From: Brachionus manjavacas
Lineage: Eukaryota > Rotifera > Eurotatoria > Ploima > Brachionidae
Reading direction: 5' to 3'
NCBI GenBank assembly: GCA_019054805.1
Contig: JAHQIY010000001.1
Location: 10,368,501-10,432,500 of the forward strand
DNA: 64,000 nucleotides
Positions 29,995 through 40,595 of the stretch are shown one piece after another. A program made the translations under genes and the position numbers. Position 1 is the stretch's first letter. Each line of letters begins with the position of its first letter. The notes below the pieces were generated by a model. That model was not told the origin of the DNA. It worked only from the letters and a program-made list of their open reading frames with translations, and did not search any database.

Positions 29995-30780
29995 ATGAAT
30001 TCACTTAATGATTCTAATTATTTAATGAATAATTCCAATAGACAGGATTTTTTGCGTTTACCACCTTTAAATTCATCTTTTACATTTGGAAACTGTGATT
30101 CAGTTTCGGATCCTTTCAGTCATTCATTTAATTATTCAAGTAAAGAAAACAAAAGTAATTTTTTTTTTTTTTAATTTTTTTTCCAAGATCAATTTCCTCA
30201 CAGTTATTCAGCTACTAATGACAACTTTATTGGATTATTTAATTCAAATGACTCTAATAAATATTCAATTAAAGCCAGTAGTTACATGAATGGTTCAAAT
30301 TTACCAGAGTCTAACATTTATTCATATGGAGCAAATAATTTAAGTCCTTTTCTAAATAAAGCTTCAACTTTTTCGAATGATCCCACAAATAGTGAAAATT
30401 TATTTCGATTAAATTTTCTACAATTTGATTCAAATTTTAAGCACTATTCGAATCTCTTACCACCAACTAATACTCAAATTGAATGCCGAGCACAAGATTT
30501 ACCACAGCATGGACAAGCTTGTAACCAAGTTAATTCAAATAATCAACCTTATCAAAATGTTAGCCAGGAAAAGTCTCGCAAACCAAAGAAGTCGAGAATT
30601 CTATTTTCTCAATGGCAAATAAATGAATTAGAGAAATTGTTCAAAAAGCAAAGATATGTTACATCTAATGAACGAGATCTGATGGCCAAGCGATTAAAGC
30701 TACAGGCAAATCAGGTAAAAATTTGGTTTCAAAATAGAAGGTATAAAATTAAAAAGCAAAACGAGACTCAAAAAGAATAA
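29995..30780 (+). CDS. NK2/NK4-class homeodomain transcription factor
   Basis: Two exons, 29995-30139 and 30188-30780, phase-consistent, 245 residues. The N-terminal three quarters are Asn/Ser-rich and disordered. The homeodomain lies at about residues 180-240, containing KKSRILFSQWQINELEKLF and NQVKIWFQNRRYKIKKQ. Tyrosine at homeodomain position 54 (QNRRYK) is the hallmark of the NK2/NK4 (tinman-like) group. RILFSQ at the N-terminal arm also fits (RVLFSQ in NK2 proteins). The domain sits close to the C terminus, leaving only a short tail, and I see no NK2-specific domain after it or a clear N-terminal TN/eh1 motif. Expected role: DNA-binding developmental regulator in the nucleus. Which NK subgroup it belongs to needs a tree. 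Confidence 0.9.
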
Positions 30781-31256
30781 GCCTTTTATTTAATTTTTCT
30801 TAAAAAAAAAGTCATTTCATATATAACCAATTATTTAATAAAAATTTTTTTGAAATTTTTAAATATATTGTTCAATATTTTTAGTTTGAAAAAAACTGAA
30901 CAAAAATCCAAAAACAAAGTCTAGTTTTTTTCTTGAAAAGATTTTTCAATAAAAATTTAAGCAAAATCTGTATTTTTTCATTTTGTTTTAAAATTTCCCA
31001 AATTCAAAAAAATAATTAAATTAAATTTTTTATTTAAAATAAGAGTGTACTTGTGTAAAGAGACTAAAAATAGTAGAAATCAAAAACAAAAACAAAAAAT
31101 TTATTAAAAATCAAAAAAAGCTTAATACAAATAAAGCTTTTTTATATATACAGATTTTATTGTCGTTTACAGTACTAACTCTGAGTAAAAAAATCCTCTA
31201 ACCATCGAATTTCAAAAAAAGGTATTGATATTGCATAGCAGAGTGCATGATAGCTA
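30781..31256. other. Intergenic, 3' flank of homeobox gene
   Basis: AT-rich, with poly-A/poly-T runs. No gene or repeat recognised. Confidence 0.5.
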
Positions 31257-32140
31257 CAGTATGTTGCAAAAGTTTAGAATTTTATTTTTGCTAATCAATT
31301 GTTTTTCTTATTTAATTGGTAAGAAAATATAAAAAGCGGCCCTTTTTTGACACTTTCACGTTTTATCGAAAAATGACAGAATACATTTTTTAAATATCTG
31401 ATGGTTCAGGAAAAAAAAAGAAGAAATAATTGACTGTCAGTAGTTTAAGTTTTTTATATGCCTCATGATGGAGGGAGTATCATATCTTAGTTTTAGTATA
31501 ACGTAATTGCTCGATTTTAACGACTTGTCATTATACCTATGTATTCAGAATTAACGACAGGGCCTTATAACATTAAAAAGATTTTTTAACGACATGTCGG
31601 TATGTTCGAGCAAATACGTTAGAACGAACCGCTGAATTTCGGATTACTTCCAACCTTTTTAAAAATAAGCAACGTACTTTTTTCTTTCTATCAAATAATT
31701 CGACAAATTAATTGATTAATTTTTTCTATTTTATTTATCTTTATTAATTTTCGATAATTGATTTCGATGTACAATTTTCAATAAAAAGATTTTTTATGTT
31801 TCTTTTTTTTCTATTAACACTTTCGAAGAAAAAATTTTCGATAAAAAGTGTTAGTCCCCTTTTTTTTAGATGTTTATTTGTCAATCCAAAAACATAAAAT
31901 AAAAAAATAAAAAATGGATAAAATAAATTTAATAAAAAAACGGTTCAAAAAATTAATATTTGAAATAACCGCCTTTGGCGTTATAACAAGCCAAAACTCT
32001 TTTTGGCAAGGATTCAATCAATTTTTGTACGTACTCAATCGGAATCTTTAACCACTCTACGTGTAAAAACTTTTTTATATGCTCAAAAGAGGTTACTTTA
32101 GTGTTAACCATTTTGGCATCTATGAAGAAACTTCCAGAAA
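31257..32140 (-). mobile_element. Tc1-like transposon relic
   Basis: The minus strand from about 32130 down to a stop at 31953 encodes FLHVEWLKIPIEYVQKLIES, then LPKRVLACYNAKGGYFKY. This is the closing segment of Tc1 transposases (IP...LI.SLPKR...A.GG...Y). A typical Tc1 end, CAGTATGTTGCAAAAGTTT, preceded by TA, lies at 31255-31275, on the expected side. The rest of the transposase upstream (higher coordinates) is absent or replaced by LINE sequence. A MITE sits inside it at 31499-31621. Confidence 0.65.
31499..31621. mobile_element. 123-base pogo/Tigger-like MITE
   Basis: A tiny element with terminal inverted repeats, ACGTAATTGCTCGA on the left (31501) and TCGAGCAAATACGT on the right (ending 31619), flanked on both sides by TA as expected of a TA target. 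The inverted repeats extend weakly for about 29 bases, including CGAC-TTGTC versus CGAC-ATGTC. The TTAACGAC words fit pogo/Tigger ends. It is non-coding and lies inside the Tc1 relic, so it inserted later. Confidence 0.6.
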
Positions 32141-32289
32141 ACTCGCTGTAAACTCAAGCAAAAATTTAATCAGCTTACATTTGAGTTAAAGCCCTCTTTA
32201 AAAAAAATTCTGGAATCAAAATTGGTTTGATTTTATTGAGAAGATGTGAAAAACCCTGTGACAAATAGACCTTTTGGAAAAAAAAAAAA

Positions 32290-33240
32290 AAATTTAGAAC
32301 AAAAAAGGATCAAAATTAATACCAAATTTGATTTCAGATGGTAAGGAATTAAAAACAAATGAAGAAAAGGAAAAATGCTTCGTAGAACTCGTTTCTTCAA
32401 TAAGATAAGAATTAGCCCAAATCCTGATTTAATTGATACTGAGAAAGATGTCGAAATAACTAATTCTAACTCTGAATTCTTCAAAAATTATAATCATCCA
32501 ATTTACTTAAATGAATTAATTATAGAAAGAGAAAGAGGAAATTCGAGAAGGTAGAGTTCCGAAAGCGTGGAAAACTTCGAAAATTACTTTGACTCAGAAA
32601 AAGGTCTCTAATTTACAAGATCCTTTAAATTATAGACCAATTTGTATAACGAGTTTGTATAACGAGTGGAAAGTTACTGGATCGAATAGTTTATTCAAGA
32701 TTATACAATTTTTTGGAAAAAAATTCACTTCTTATCCAGGAGCAATCTGCATTTAGACAACACCGGCGAACATCAGATAATCTTTTTTTTTAATTCAAAA
32801 AATTGTGGAATCATTAAATAAAAAAAAAGAATTTGCTGCCTGTTTTTGATGTTTCCAAAGGATTTGATAGGTTTTGGCATGAGGGTTTACTTTTTAAATT
32901 TTTTAAAATGAATTCACCTAAAGTTCATTTGAAAAAATTGGTGAATCGGCTTTTTGAGTTGAGTAAGAGATATGCTGGGATAGGACCGAGTCATTCTATT
33001 CCATTGGCTGAGAGACTGAATGGATGAATACAAAGAATGTTTCGAATCAAGATATATTGAATACTAAACTCAATTGTTTAATTGTCACCTTACTCTCTAT
33101 TTCCTCTTTTTTTCCTGAAGCTTCAATCATGTGAACATATGTCACATGTACATCTAAAATTTTATCATCGCCAAAACTGTGGTAAATTAAAGATAAGTAA
33201 TAAATAATAATAATATTTTCCTGAACTAACAAATTTATTA
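32290..33240 (+). mobile_element. LINE family B copy, broken
   Basis: Plus-strand non-LTR fragment colinear with the better copy at 59225-60614. It keeps the segment before the RT core (GGTAGAGTTCCGAAAGCGTGG, translating as GRVPKAWKT), the RT box around LLIQEQSAFRQHRRTSDNLF, and FDVSKGFDRFWHEGL (the catalytic AFD box changed to GFD). It then jumps to the C-terminal RYAGIGPSHSIPLAER segment and a 3' tail at about 33040-33160. Frames are interrupted several times. Family A sequence begins immediately after it. Confidence 0.75.
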
Positions 33241-33246
33241 CCTAAA

Positions 33247-34740
33247 AATCCTATTGGAAAAGGTGATGTCAAGCCAGCGTTTCCAGTGGAAATCAGATCG
33301 TCAAATTCAAGAAGCAGTAATCGTTCATCAAAAGCGTCATCACGTGTGGATAATCTCGAATCTTTAAAATGTATGTATTAAAGTGTTACTTCCTTGGACA
33401 ATAAACTTGATGAATTCAGTGTCGTTATTGAAACATATAGCCCACAAATTGTGTCAGTTAGTGAGACTTGGTTTATGAGCATCTCAAATGCAAACATTAA
33501 AGGAAACAATTTGTACAGAAAGGACAGAAATGATGGACGCAGAGGCGGGGTCTTATGTCTCTTCATTGATGAAAATTCATCAATCGATTCATTTGAATTA
33601 ATTATGCAGGTTTTAATTTAAGTAAAATAGAATAAATTTGGGTAGTAGTTAACTTTAACTGTGAATAGTATTTAGTTAGCTGTCTTTTTAGGCCAAACGA
33701 TTTTGTTGATATGAACGATTTTGATTTAGTCTTCAAACAAGCTAAAGACTATATGGAAAAGAGTTTTTAAGGATATTCTAATAATGGGTGACTTTAACTT
33801 TCCATCAATAATCTGGTCAAATGGCTGTGTTTAAGAAATCTTAAACGAAAATGGCATCGAACATAAATTCAGCGAGACGCTAAGCGACACTTTTCTATAT
33901 CAGCATGTAAATGTTCCAACATTTCAAATGTTAAACGAAAAAGCTGCCAACACTTTGGATTGGATTTTCACGACTCAGTCTGGCAGTGTGTATGCAATCG
34001 ATACAAAATTTGTGCTTGGTAACATTAATAAAGGACATCTGGTTATCTTTTTCAATTTTGTACTCAAAATCAAGGTTAGTAAGGAATCATATATTATTGA
34101 AAAATTTATTTATAGTAAAGCTGACTTTGAAAAAATTTCTGATTTTTTATCAAATATTGATTGGGTGCACTTATTTGAGAAGTTAAATATTCAGGAAATG
34201 TACAGTGAGTTTATTTTCTATGTCAGCGAAGCTAGTAATCGATTCATTCCAGTGACGGATGGCTCTAAAAAGAAAAGTATCTTTAAACCTTGGATAAAAG
34301 ATGATCTCAAGATCTTAATTTGGGATATAAAAATCTTAGATACAGGAACTGTTCATGTAACTCTAAGGATATGAATCTTTATAATGATTACGAAAGTATC
34401 TGTAAATTTGTTTCTTCGGAAATAAAAAGAGCCAGACTAACTTATGAACAAAATTTTGTGGATAAAGCTAAGAAGAATCCTAAGAAGTATTTAACTTTTG
34501 TTCGTCCTCTTTTGGAATTTACTGTGCCTGTATGGTCTCCATTTCTTAAGTCGGATTGTGAGAATCTTGAGAGGATTCAACGCATAGCTACAAAATTTGT
34601 TTCTTCAAATTGAAACAAACCACATTAAAGCAGATTGAAGACTTTGAATATTCCAAATCTAGTGTAAAGAAGAAAAAGAGGCTATCTAATTCAATTATAC
34701 AAGTTCATGCATGGAATAGAATTGGTTTAAAAAAGTACAG
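33247..34740 (+). mobile_element. LINE family A copy, twice internally deleted
   Basis: Aligns with the long copy at 43010-46830. It starts at ATTGGAAAAGGTGATGTCAA (43544 equivalent), skips most of the end of ORF1 (about 250 bases) to TGGAAATCAGATCGTC, and follows the endonuclease region closely (SLDNKLDEFSVVIETYSPQI, then MGDFNFPSIIWSNG). At about 34480 it jumps from KKNPK to YLTFVRPLLEF, losing about 1.27 kb that holds nearly the whole reverse transcriptase. Several stops interrupt the remaining frame. Similarity ends near 34740 at the GIELV codons. It is a defective derivative of the same family. Confidence 0.85.
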
Positions 34741-34910
34741 AATTTACAGAATTTTTCGTTTTAAACCTTCTGTACAATCCATCTTTAGATTCCTTTTTTG
34801 TCAAAAAAATATTTTAATATTTGTAAAAAAATATTTTTTTTCTTACCTGTACAAAAAAATTAGTTATTTACCCCCAAATTGATATTAAATTTCTTTTATT
34901 TTTAGAATAC

Positions 34911-34943
34911 GTTTATTTTCACCTAAATTATCTGTAAATAAAC
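34911..34943. repeat. Left palindromic end of MULE
   Basis: Near-palindrome: GTTTATTTTCA, a CCTAAATTATC centre, then TGTAAATAAAC. Inverted match to 37999-38031. Confidence 0.7.
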
Positions 34944-35017
34944 AAAGAGAAAATCAGATAAAATATCTGTAAGTGAATTAAAAAAAAAGTTTATTTTCAG
35001 ATAAAAAAAAAGATTAA

Positions 35018-37714
35018 TCAATTAGCACATTCATTACAAATCCATTTCTTTTTTTTTGGAGCAAAAGTTCTATCAACACATTTTAAATGAAAAATACAAG
35101 AATAATTATCACAAACTTTATTCTTAGATTCACATGATAAACACCAAATTCTACTTAATTTAACTATATCTAAAAACCCTTTTATAGTACTTTCAAGCAT
35201 TGCTTAACCATCCGTTGTAAAATATTCCAATAGCTGTCCTTTGTTAACACCATCAGTTGATATAAATATTTAATTGGAAATATTGATTGAGATTGATTTT
35301 GGATTGACTTTTTCATGCATTTCGTCAATTAATTGAGTTTTGTTAATAAAATTCTCGATTACGGCTTTATATTCGTCTAAAATGATTGATTCCAAAAACT
35401 CTTTGATTTTGCCCATCTGTATTTACTGTTTTTGAACATTTGTTTTTTTGGACTGTTACAGGTGCTTGATTGGCTTTTCGTTTTCTTTCGGCTAAAGTAG
35501 GGGCTCCACGTTTAGGCAAATCGTTAACCAAAGCTTTATTAGTTAAATCAATTTTAGGCTTTGTTTACAAAAGAGTTGATTGCGGTTGAACAGCACCTTC
35601 TTCTTTATCATCTTCAATCACAAAATTGTCATTCAATTCACTAATTTTTTCCAGTTGCTCCGACTCATCATCTTTTTCAATATTTTTATTGTACATCGAA
35701 ACTTGGTCTGGTGAATCTGAGTTATTTTCATTTCTGAATATTGGTTTTTAAGTTGAATTTATAACCTTTTTCCCACATTTCTTTAATCACAAGTAGCTCA
35801 ATTCGATCTTAAAATGTTTCACTTGAATCTTCAAAAACGACTTGTGCTAGTTCGTTTATAATACGTCTAGCTTCGTTGATTCGAACATTTTCTTCATTTT
35901 TATTTGCATTCGAATTTGTAGTTGGACGAACATTAGTTGATTTTTTGACAAGACTGTTAAGGTTTACAAATGATACGCATTCAGTTTCATCATTTAATGG
36001 AACAAAAGAATTGTTAGTAAATCGACGGTTAAGCCCACGATTGCTGAACATTTCTGGGGTTAAAAATTGGGATTTCTAACTTTTTTCTATTGTAAATAAT
36101 ATGCCTACAAGGCAAAATACTATCACTAAACGTAAAGCAGTTACAAGTAGGTTTATCTCTGTAGTTGAAAACGGTTGAAAAATTCTTGGTTGAACTTAAA
36201 GTTACATTTGGCTCATTGTATTCGATTTTATAATTAGATTTACAAGAAATTTCATAAGCGATTTTGAGTTCATCAGACGCATGCGGTGTTGATTGTCTAT
36301 AAATTTGTTCAATAAATGGATCCTTTTGATTTTAACGATCGATGATGATTTTGGTTTCATTTTCTGTATACTTTTTGGAAAGAAATGATATTAAATTGAA
36401 TAAACCAGTAAGACAATTTTCAAGTGATTTCTTCTTGATATAGACTTTGAGCTGTATGTTAAGTGTTTCTACAGAGTTATTACTGTCACTATCTAGTGTA
36501 ACTTTACCACATCGTTTGTATTTTACCTTTCAATTGTTCTTGTTTTTACCAATTTTTTTCCAAATAATCTTTGTCACGAAAATCAATGTTCTTTATTAAG
36601 TCATTATATGCTAAATCATAATCGTTAGCTGTCTCCGAATTGAGTAACTCTTCCAAAATAGGAATTAACACTCTTTTTTTAATTGATCGTTGAAAAATCA
36701 TTTTGCAGTGGAATTTACAATAGAAAACATCAGCATGTGGCAAGTACTTGGTTAGAATGTTCCATTCTGTCAAGTCTTTATCTATCATCTTCGATTTAGT
36801 TTTTTCAATTTGATTCATTATTGAAAATATCTCAATAAATTTGTCCAAAATTTACTGTCTCTCGTAGGCAACTATAGCAGAAGCTACTATCTGTGTATGT
36901 CCATTGCAGTGTCGCACTGCAATCACATAGACCGGGTTGTTGTTCTTGTTCAATGAATAAGTTCCATCGATAAACAGAATTCCACCATAATTGGAGTATA
37001 AATGTTTCATTTCCAAGTTTTGAAAATAAATGAGTAATAAATTCTTTCCAGTTTTTTCGTCGTAGATAAGTTTGAAGTTATTATGGTTAACAATTTCAAT
37101 TAGTTTATTCATCACATTTTTGAACAGTTTTAGCGGATGATTATCAGGTTTTTTGTTGGTTTGAATTGCTAAAAACTTCATTCTTACGTTCCATATATCT
37201 CGCGTAGACAACCATTTATTAGTTTTTTTACTCATAAACATTGCTTTCATTTTGGCGTCACTACCAGTTTCAAATTTAGAATTGATTTCTACTTGTTTTT
37301 CCTCTGAAAGTCAACGATTACTTGGATGCTTTTTAAAATCCTCTTCTGATAAGTCGTGTGCTTTCTCTTTTTCTTTTACTTCTTTAGTGATTCTTTCGTG
37401 TTGAAGATAGCATTTCGTTAGTTTGTATTTTCCAGACTCGGTTCCACACATTAAATAATTTACCCTAATTTCGGCCAAACTACCACATGGGTTAATATAG
37501 CTTTGTTTGGGTCGTATACCAGTAATCTTTGATGTTTTATTATCTCCCTGTGATGGATACACTTGATTTCAAGATATCTAAAATTGTTGTCTTCAAGTTT
37601 TCGGCTACTATCGGTTGTCCAAATCGAATAGCTTTGTTTCGAATATTCATTTAAAGTTTCGATAAATTCGTCAAAGTTGTTGAAAAGTTGCCCAAGATAT
37701 AACTTTTCAGACAT
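35018..37714 (-). pseudogene. MULE transposase, broken, with C-terminal PHD-like finger
   Basis: Reads from 37714 (MSEKLYLGQLFNNFDEFIET) downward. N-terminal FAR1/WRKY-GCM1-like DNA-binding region (SKQSYSIWTTDSSRK, LEIKCIHH) at ~37710-37560. DDE core with GGILFIDGTYSLNKNNNPVY (first catalytic Asp, ~36970) and IDKDLTEWNIL ... FYCKFHCKMIF (second Asp and C-x-x-H, ~36780-36700). SWIM finger PTCNCFTFSDSILPCRHIIY (~36150-36090). Then a Ser/Asn-rich acidic linker and a terminal finger, CLSCESKNKVCDNYSC with FHLKC and ICNEC, at 35140-35020. The order DNA-binding, DDE, SWIM is standard for MULEs; the last finger is not. At least three frame changes interrupt it, near 37560-37460, 37260 and 36850, so it is inactive as read. 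Confidence 0.75.
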
Positions 37715-37998
37715 TTTTTTCAAAAGTTTTAAGTGTATTAAGGTAGTTTTGTTTATGATAAGTAAAAGGAGTTTAGTAAGAAACAAGTGCATTTTAAATA
37801 AAGATTTAGGATTAATTTTTAATTATGGTTTCACTTCATTAATTCGGCTTAATTAATTTGTTTCAATTATTATGGTCTTTGAATTGTTTCTATTTTTATT
37901 CTTTTGATTATTGACATTTACGTGAAAATAAATAATTTTTTCATTCAGGTAAAAGAATAAATTTATTTATTTACAGGTAAATTACGTTTTCTAATATT

Positions 37999-38031
37999 GT
38001 TTATTTTCAGATAATTTATCTGAAAATAAAT
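37999..38031. repeat. Right palindromic end of MULE
   Basis: GTTTATTTTCAGATAA followed by TTTATCTGAAAATAAAT: an almost perfect 33-base inverted palindrome, and the inverted partner of 34911-34943. Because it is palindromic it could serve as the end of either neighbouring MULE copy. Confidence 0.75.
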
Positions 38032-38163
38032 TAACTCTTATTTTTAACATTGAAATCAATAAAAAAAAAATAATCTCATCAAGAAAGTTAATTACCGCTT
38101 ATTAATAATAAGTATATATAAGATAAGATATGGCTGCCTATTATCCATTTTTATATTTTCACA

Positions 38164-38640
38164 ATGGAAAAAAAATTGTTTATTGGCAGTTTTCGAATCT
38201 TTTGACGATTTGCTTCAAATATTGAACGACTTTTCAAAGCAATTATTTGCAATGTGGACAACTTTCAAAAGCAAAAAAAGTGACGACAATATACTTCTTG
38301 ATGAATTCAATCCAAGCATCGATGCATTCACATCGAAAAGTCGTGTAATTGACTAAGAGCATATTCAAGTTCTCCCTTCAAAAATAAATCTTTTGATAGT
38401 TTGTCTAATGAGATTTCCTCTCTTATTTCATGTTATTTTACTATTGATGCTCTCTTAATGTTGCAAAATAACTTAAAAGCATTGAGATCAGAGGGACAAA
38501 CTATTCCTTGCAAATCATGTTCTTTGAATTGTGAATCAAAGTCTACTGTTTGTGGCTCTTGTAATTATTCTTTTCATTTAAAATGTGTTAAAAAAGCTTA
38601 TGCTTCTAAGCTAAAAAAATGGTATTGTGCTAATCTTTTT
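38164..38640 (+). mobile_element. Internally deleted MULE sibling
   Basis: The plus strand starts MEKKLFIG, then, after a frame change, FDDLLQILNDFSKQLFAMWT. This lines up with FDEFIETLNEYSKQSYSIWT at the N terminus of the minus-strand transposase. Shortly after, the sequence goes straight to CKSCSLNCESKSTVCGSC, SFHLKCVKKAYASK and KKWYC, the counterpart of that protein's C-terminal finger. The DDE and SWIM parts are gone. It is a non-autonomous derivative of the same family, lying head-to-head with the larger copy. Its own right end was not identified. Confidence 0.7.
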
Positions 38641-39469
38641 TTCTCTTTTTTTATTTTTTCCATCCACCAAATATAAAATCTTATCTAGTATTTTGGATGT
38701 ATCAAATTGTCCTAGTATATTTATTAATTATGTTATTAGGATATCATATTCTAACAAGGAGAAAGAGTTGTATTTGAAAATTTGTTTTATTTCAATTGTT
38801 ATATTTAACACGTAAAGAGTTGTTTAAAAGAATTTTTGAAAAAAAAATAAAAATCTCTGCAAAAAGTTATCTTCAAAAATTCAAAAATCATCGAATACCT
38901 GCTTTAAAAAAAATTGATTACAAAATGGGAAATGATCAAAATACATTTTTTTTCTTTTCGTTCTTTTTAGAATGAAGCGAAAAAGATTAATTTCATGCGA
39001 TCAGAATATAATGACCATTTAATTAAAATTTTACTGATAAATTTCAAAAATTATTATTTATCTTTAATTTATTATGTATTATACTTGGATTAAAAAAATT
39101 CAAAATTCAAATTGATTGCAAAAATATTAGAAATAAATTTTTATTAAAAATTAACTAAAAAGGCTAGTTACTTACGAAGCACAATGATTGATGCCAGTTC
39201 CAAGGCATGCTCAATGTCAAAAAATCGTGTTTAAAAGAAATTTATTTAAAATTAAAAACCACCAACTTTGTCGGTAAGCCGCTTAGAGACCGAGCGTTTA
39301 CTATCGTGAAATTCAGTTAAAAAATTTTCTGATTGAGGAAAAAAAAATTAATAAAAAAATTTTATAAATTAATTTTGAAAATGAATGGACTAGATACGAG
39401 TAAGAGAGAAATGAACGCGATTTAGGTATAATGATCATTTCAAATCTGAAATGAAGTATACAAGTTATG
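38641..39469. other. Intergenic between transposon relics
   Basis: AT-rich. A less AT-rich patch at 39165-39320 has short minus-strand open stretches (DIEHALELASIIVLR followed by GTAAG) that could be a stray exon or transposon debris. I cannot decide. Confidence 0.4.
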
Positions 39470-40135
39470 GTAGCGCCCAAAAGAGCTAATATGGTACTGA
39501 GACAATTATCTAAAGCGTTCAAGCCATGGTCAATTGGTACGCTCAATAAGCTTTACGTGGCATTTGTGAGACCTCATCTCGAGTACGCGGTGGCTGCTTG
39601 GTGTCCGTACACGAATAAGGCCATTTTAGTTCTCGAGAAGGTACAAATAAGAGCAATAAAACTGGTCAAGCCACTTAAGCATCTTTCATATGAGAAGAGA
39701 TTAGAGAATTTGGGACTCACTACCCTGAGCAAGAAAAGAGAGAGGAGGTCTTGTCGAATATTTCAAGATAATTAATGGTTGAACTAAATCGAACTGGTAC
39801 AATCCAAACAAACTTTGCGATTCATTGCGTTGTTCTGGTCCAGCGAGGAGTATACTTGGGTACAAAATCAGAATGTCCAAACAACTTAAGGGAATCAATC
39901 ATTTGTTCCAGCTGTTCCAGCTGTCAATAGCGTAGTAGACAGCTGGAACAGATTGCCCGCTGAATTAGTCAAAGCAAGTTCAAAGTACTTGTTTAAGAAA
40001 ATGGTTACCGAAATCAATACGTCGCGATAGTTAAAGGAGTATTAAGCAGTGTCGGAAAGCTGCTATAGCGTTCCCTATATGGGTTCTCGTTTGGTGGGAT
40101 AAACCACTGCAGCTCATTATTATTATTGTTATTAT
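39470..40135 (+). mobile_element. LINE family C, 3' end
   Basis: 5'-truncated CR1-like LINE. The frame from 39467 reads MVAPKRANMVLRQLSKAF, LNKLYVAFVRPHLEYAVAAW and VQIRAIKLVKPLKHLSYEKRL, the thumb region after the reverse transcriptase palm (compare YLTFVRPLLEFAVPVWSPFL in family A). Coding continues in broken frames to the closing segment near 39960-40030 (WNRLPAELVKASS). The 3' untranslated end has a hairpin, AGCAG ... CTGCT (40044-40063), another, GTGG ... CCAC (40096-40109), and a short (ATT)n tail near 40117-40135. Its base composition is much less AT-rich than the flanks. Confidence 0.8.
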
Positions 40136-40595
40136 ATCATTTTTTTTTTCATTTTTTAAAGAAAGAATAATTGAATTAAGAGTTTTTTTTTTATTTTAGC
40201 AAAGTGCAAAATTTCGAATTTCAAACTTGGTTAGTTTAATCATTTGTTAAATTTTTAAATTATCTTGCAATCGACTTTGATACAACACGATTTATTTAAA
40301 AAATTCTTATTTAATTTCTAAATGAAATCATATATTTTTAAGTTTATTTGAAATAAAAACATTAAAATATAACTAAATACAAATGAAGATCTTGATTTTT
40401 TTTCGACTTTTAAAGTTTAAAAATATTTGAATAAAAAATAAACCGTTACCAAATATTATGAAATGAGCAAAAGCTTTCACTCTGTTTTGTTTAAAAAAAA
40501 ACTAATAGTCAGCCATGAACATATATATCTTAAATTTGAATTCAAATAAGAAACATTTATAAATAATAAATATGGTTTTGTAAATCGTATAAGAT
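40136..40595. other. Intergenic, 3' side of TPD52-family gene
   Basis: AT-rich, nothing recognised. Confidence 0.5.

Larger units (their letters stand above)
34911..38031 (-). mobile_element. Mutator-like (MULE) transposon with palindromic ends
   Basis: 3.1 kb element. Each end carries a 33-base repeat (34911-34943 and 37999-38031) that is itself a near-palindrome (arms GTTTATTTTCA and its complement around a TAAATTA centre), and the two match at about 29 of 33 positions as inverted repeats. Further TTTTCAGATAA words lie just inside. The minus strand encodes one transposase in several frames. I could not see a convincing 9-base target duplication (left flank TTAGAATAC, right flank TAACTCTTA). 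A shortened sibling starts just beyond the right end in the opposite direction. Confidence 0.7.

Noticed and set aside
39165-39320. Minus-strand stretch DIEHALELASIIVLR followed by a GTAAG donor
   Set aside because: The acceptor and frame context are missing. It is more likely to be debris among the surrounding mobile elements.
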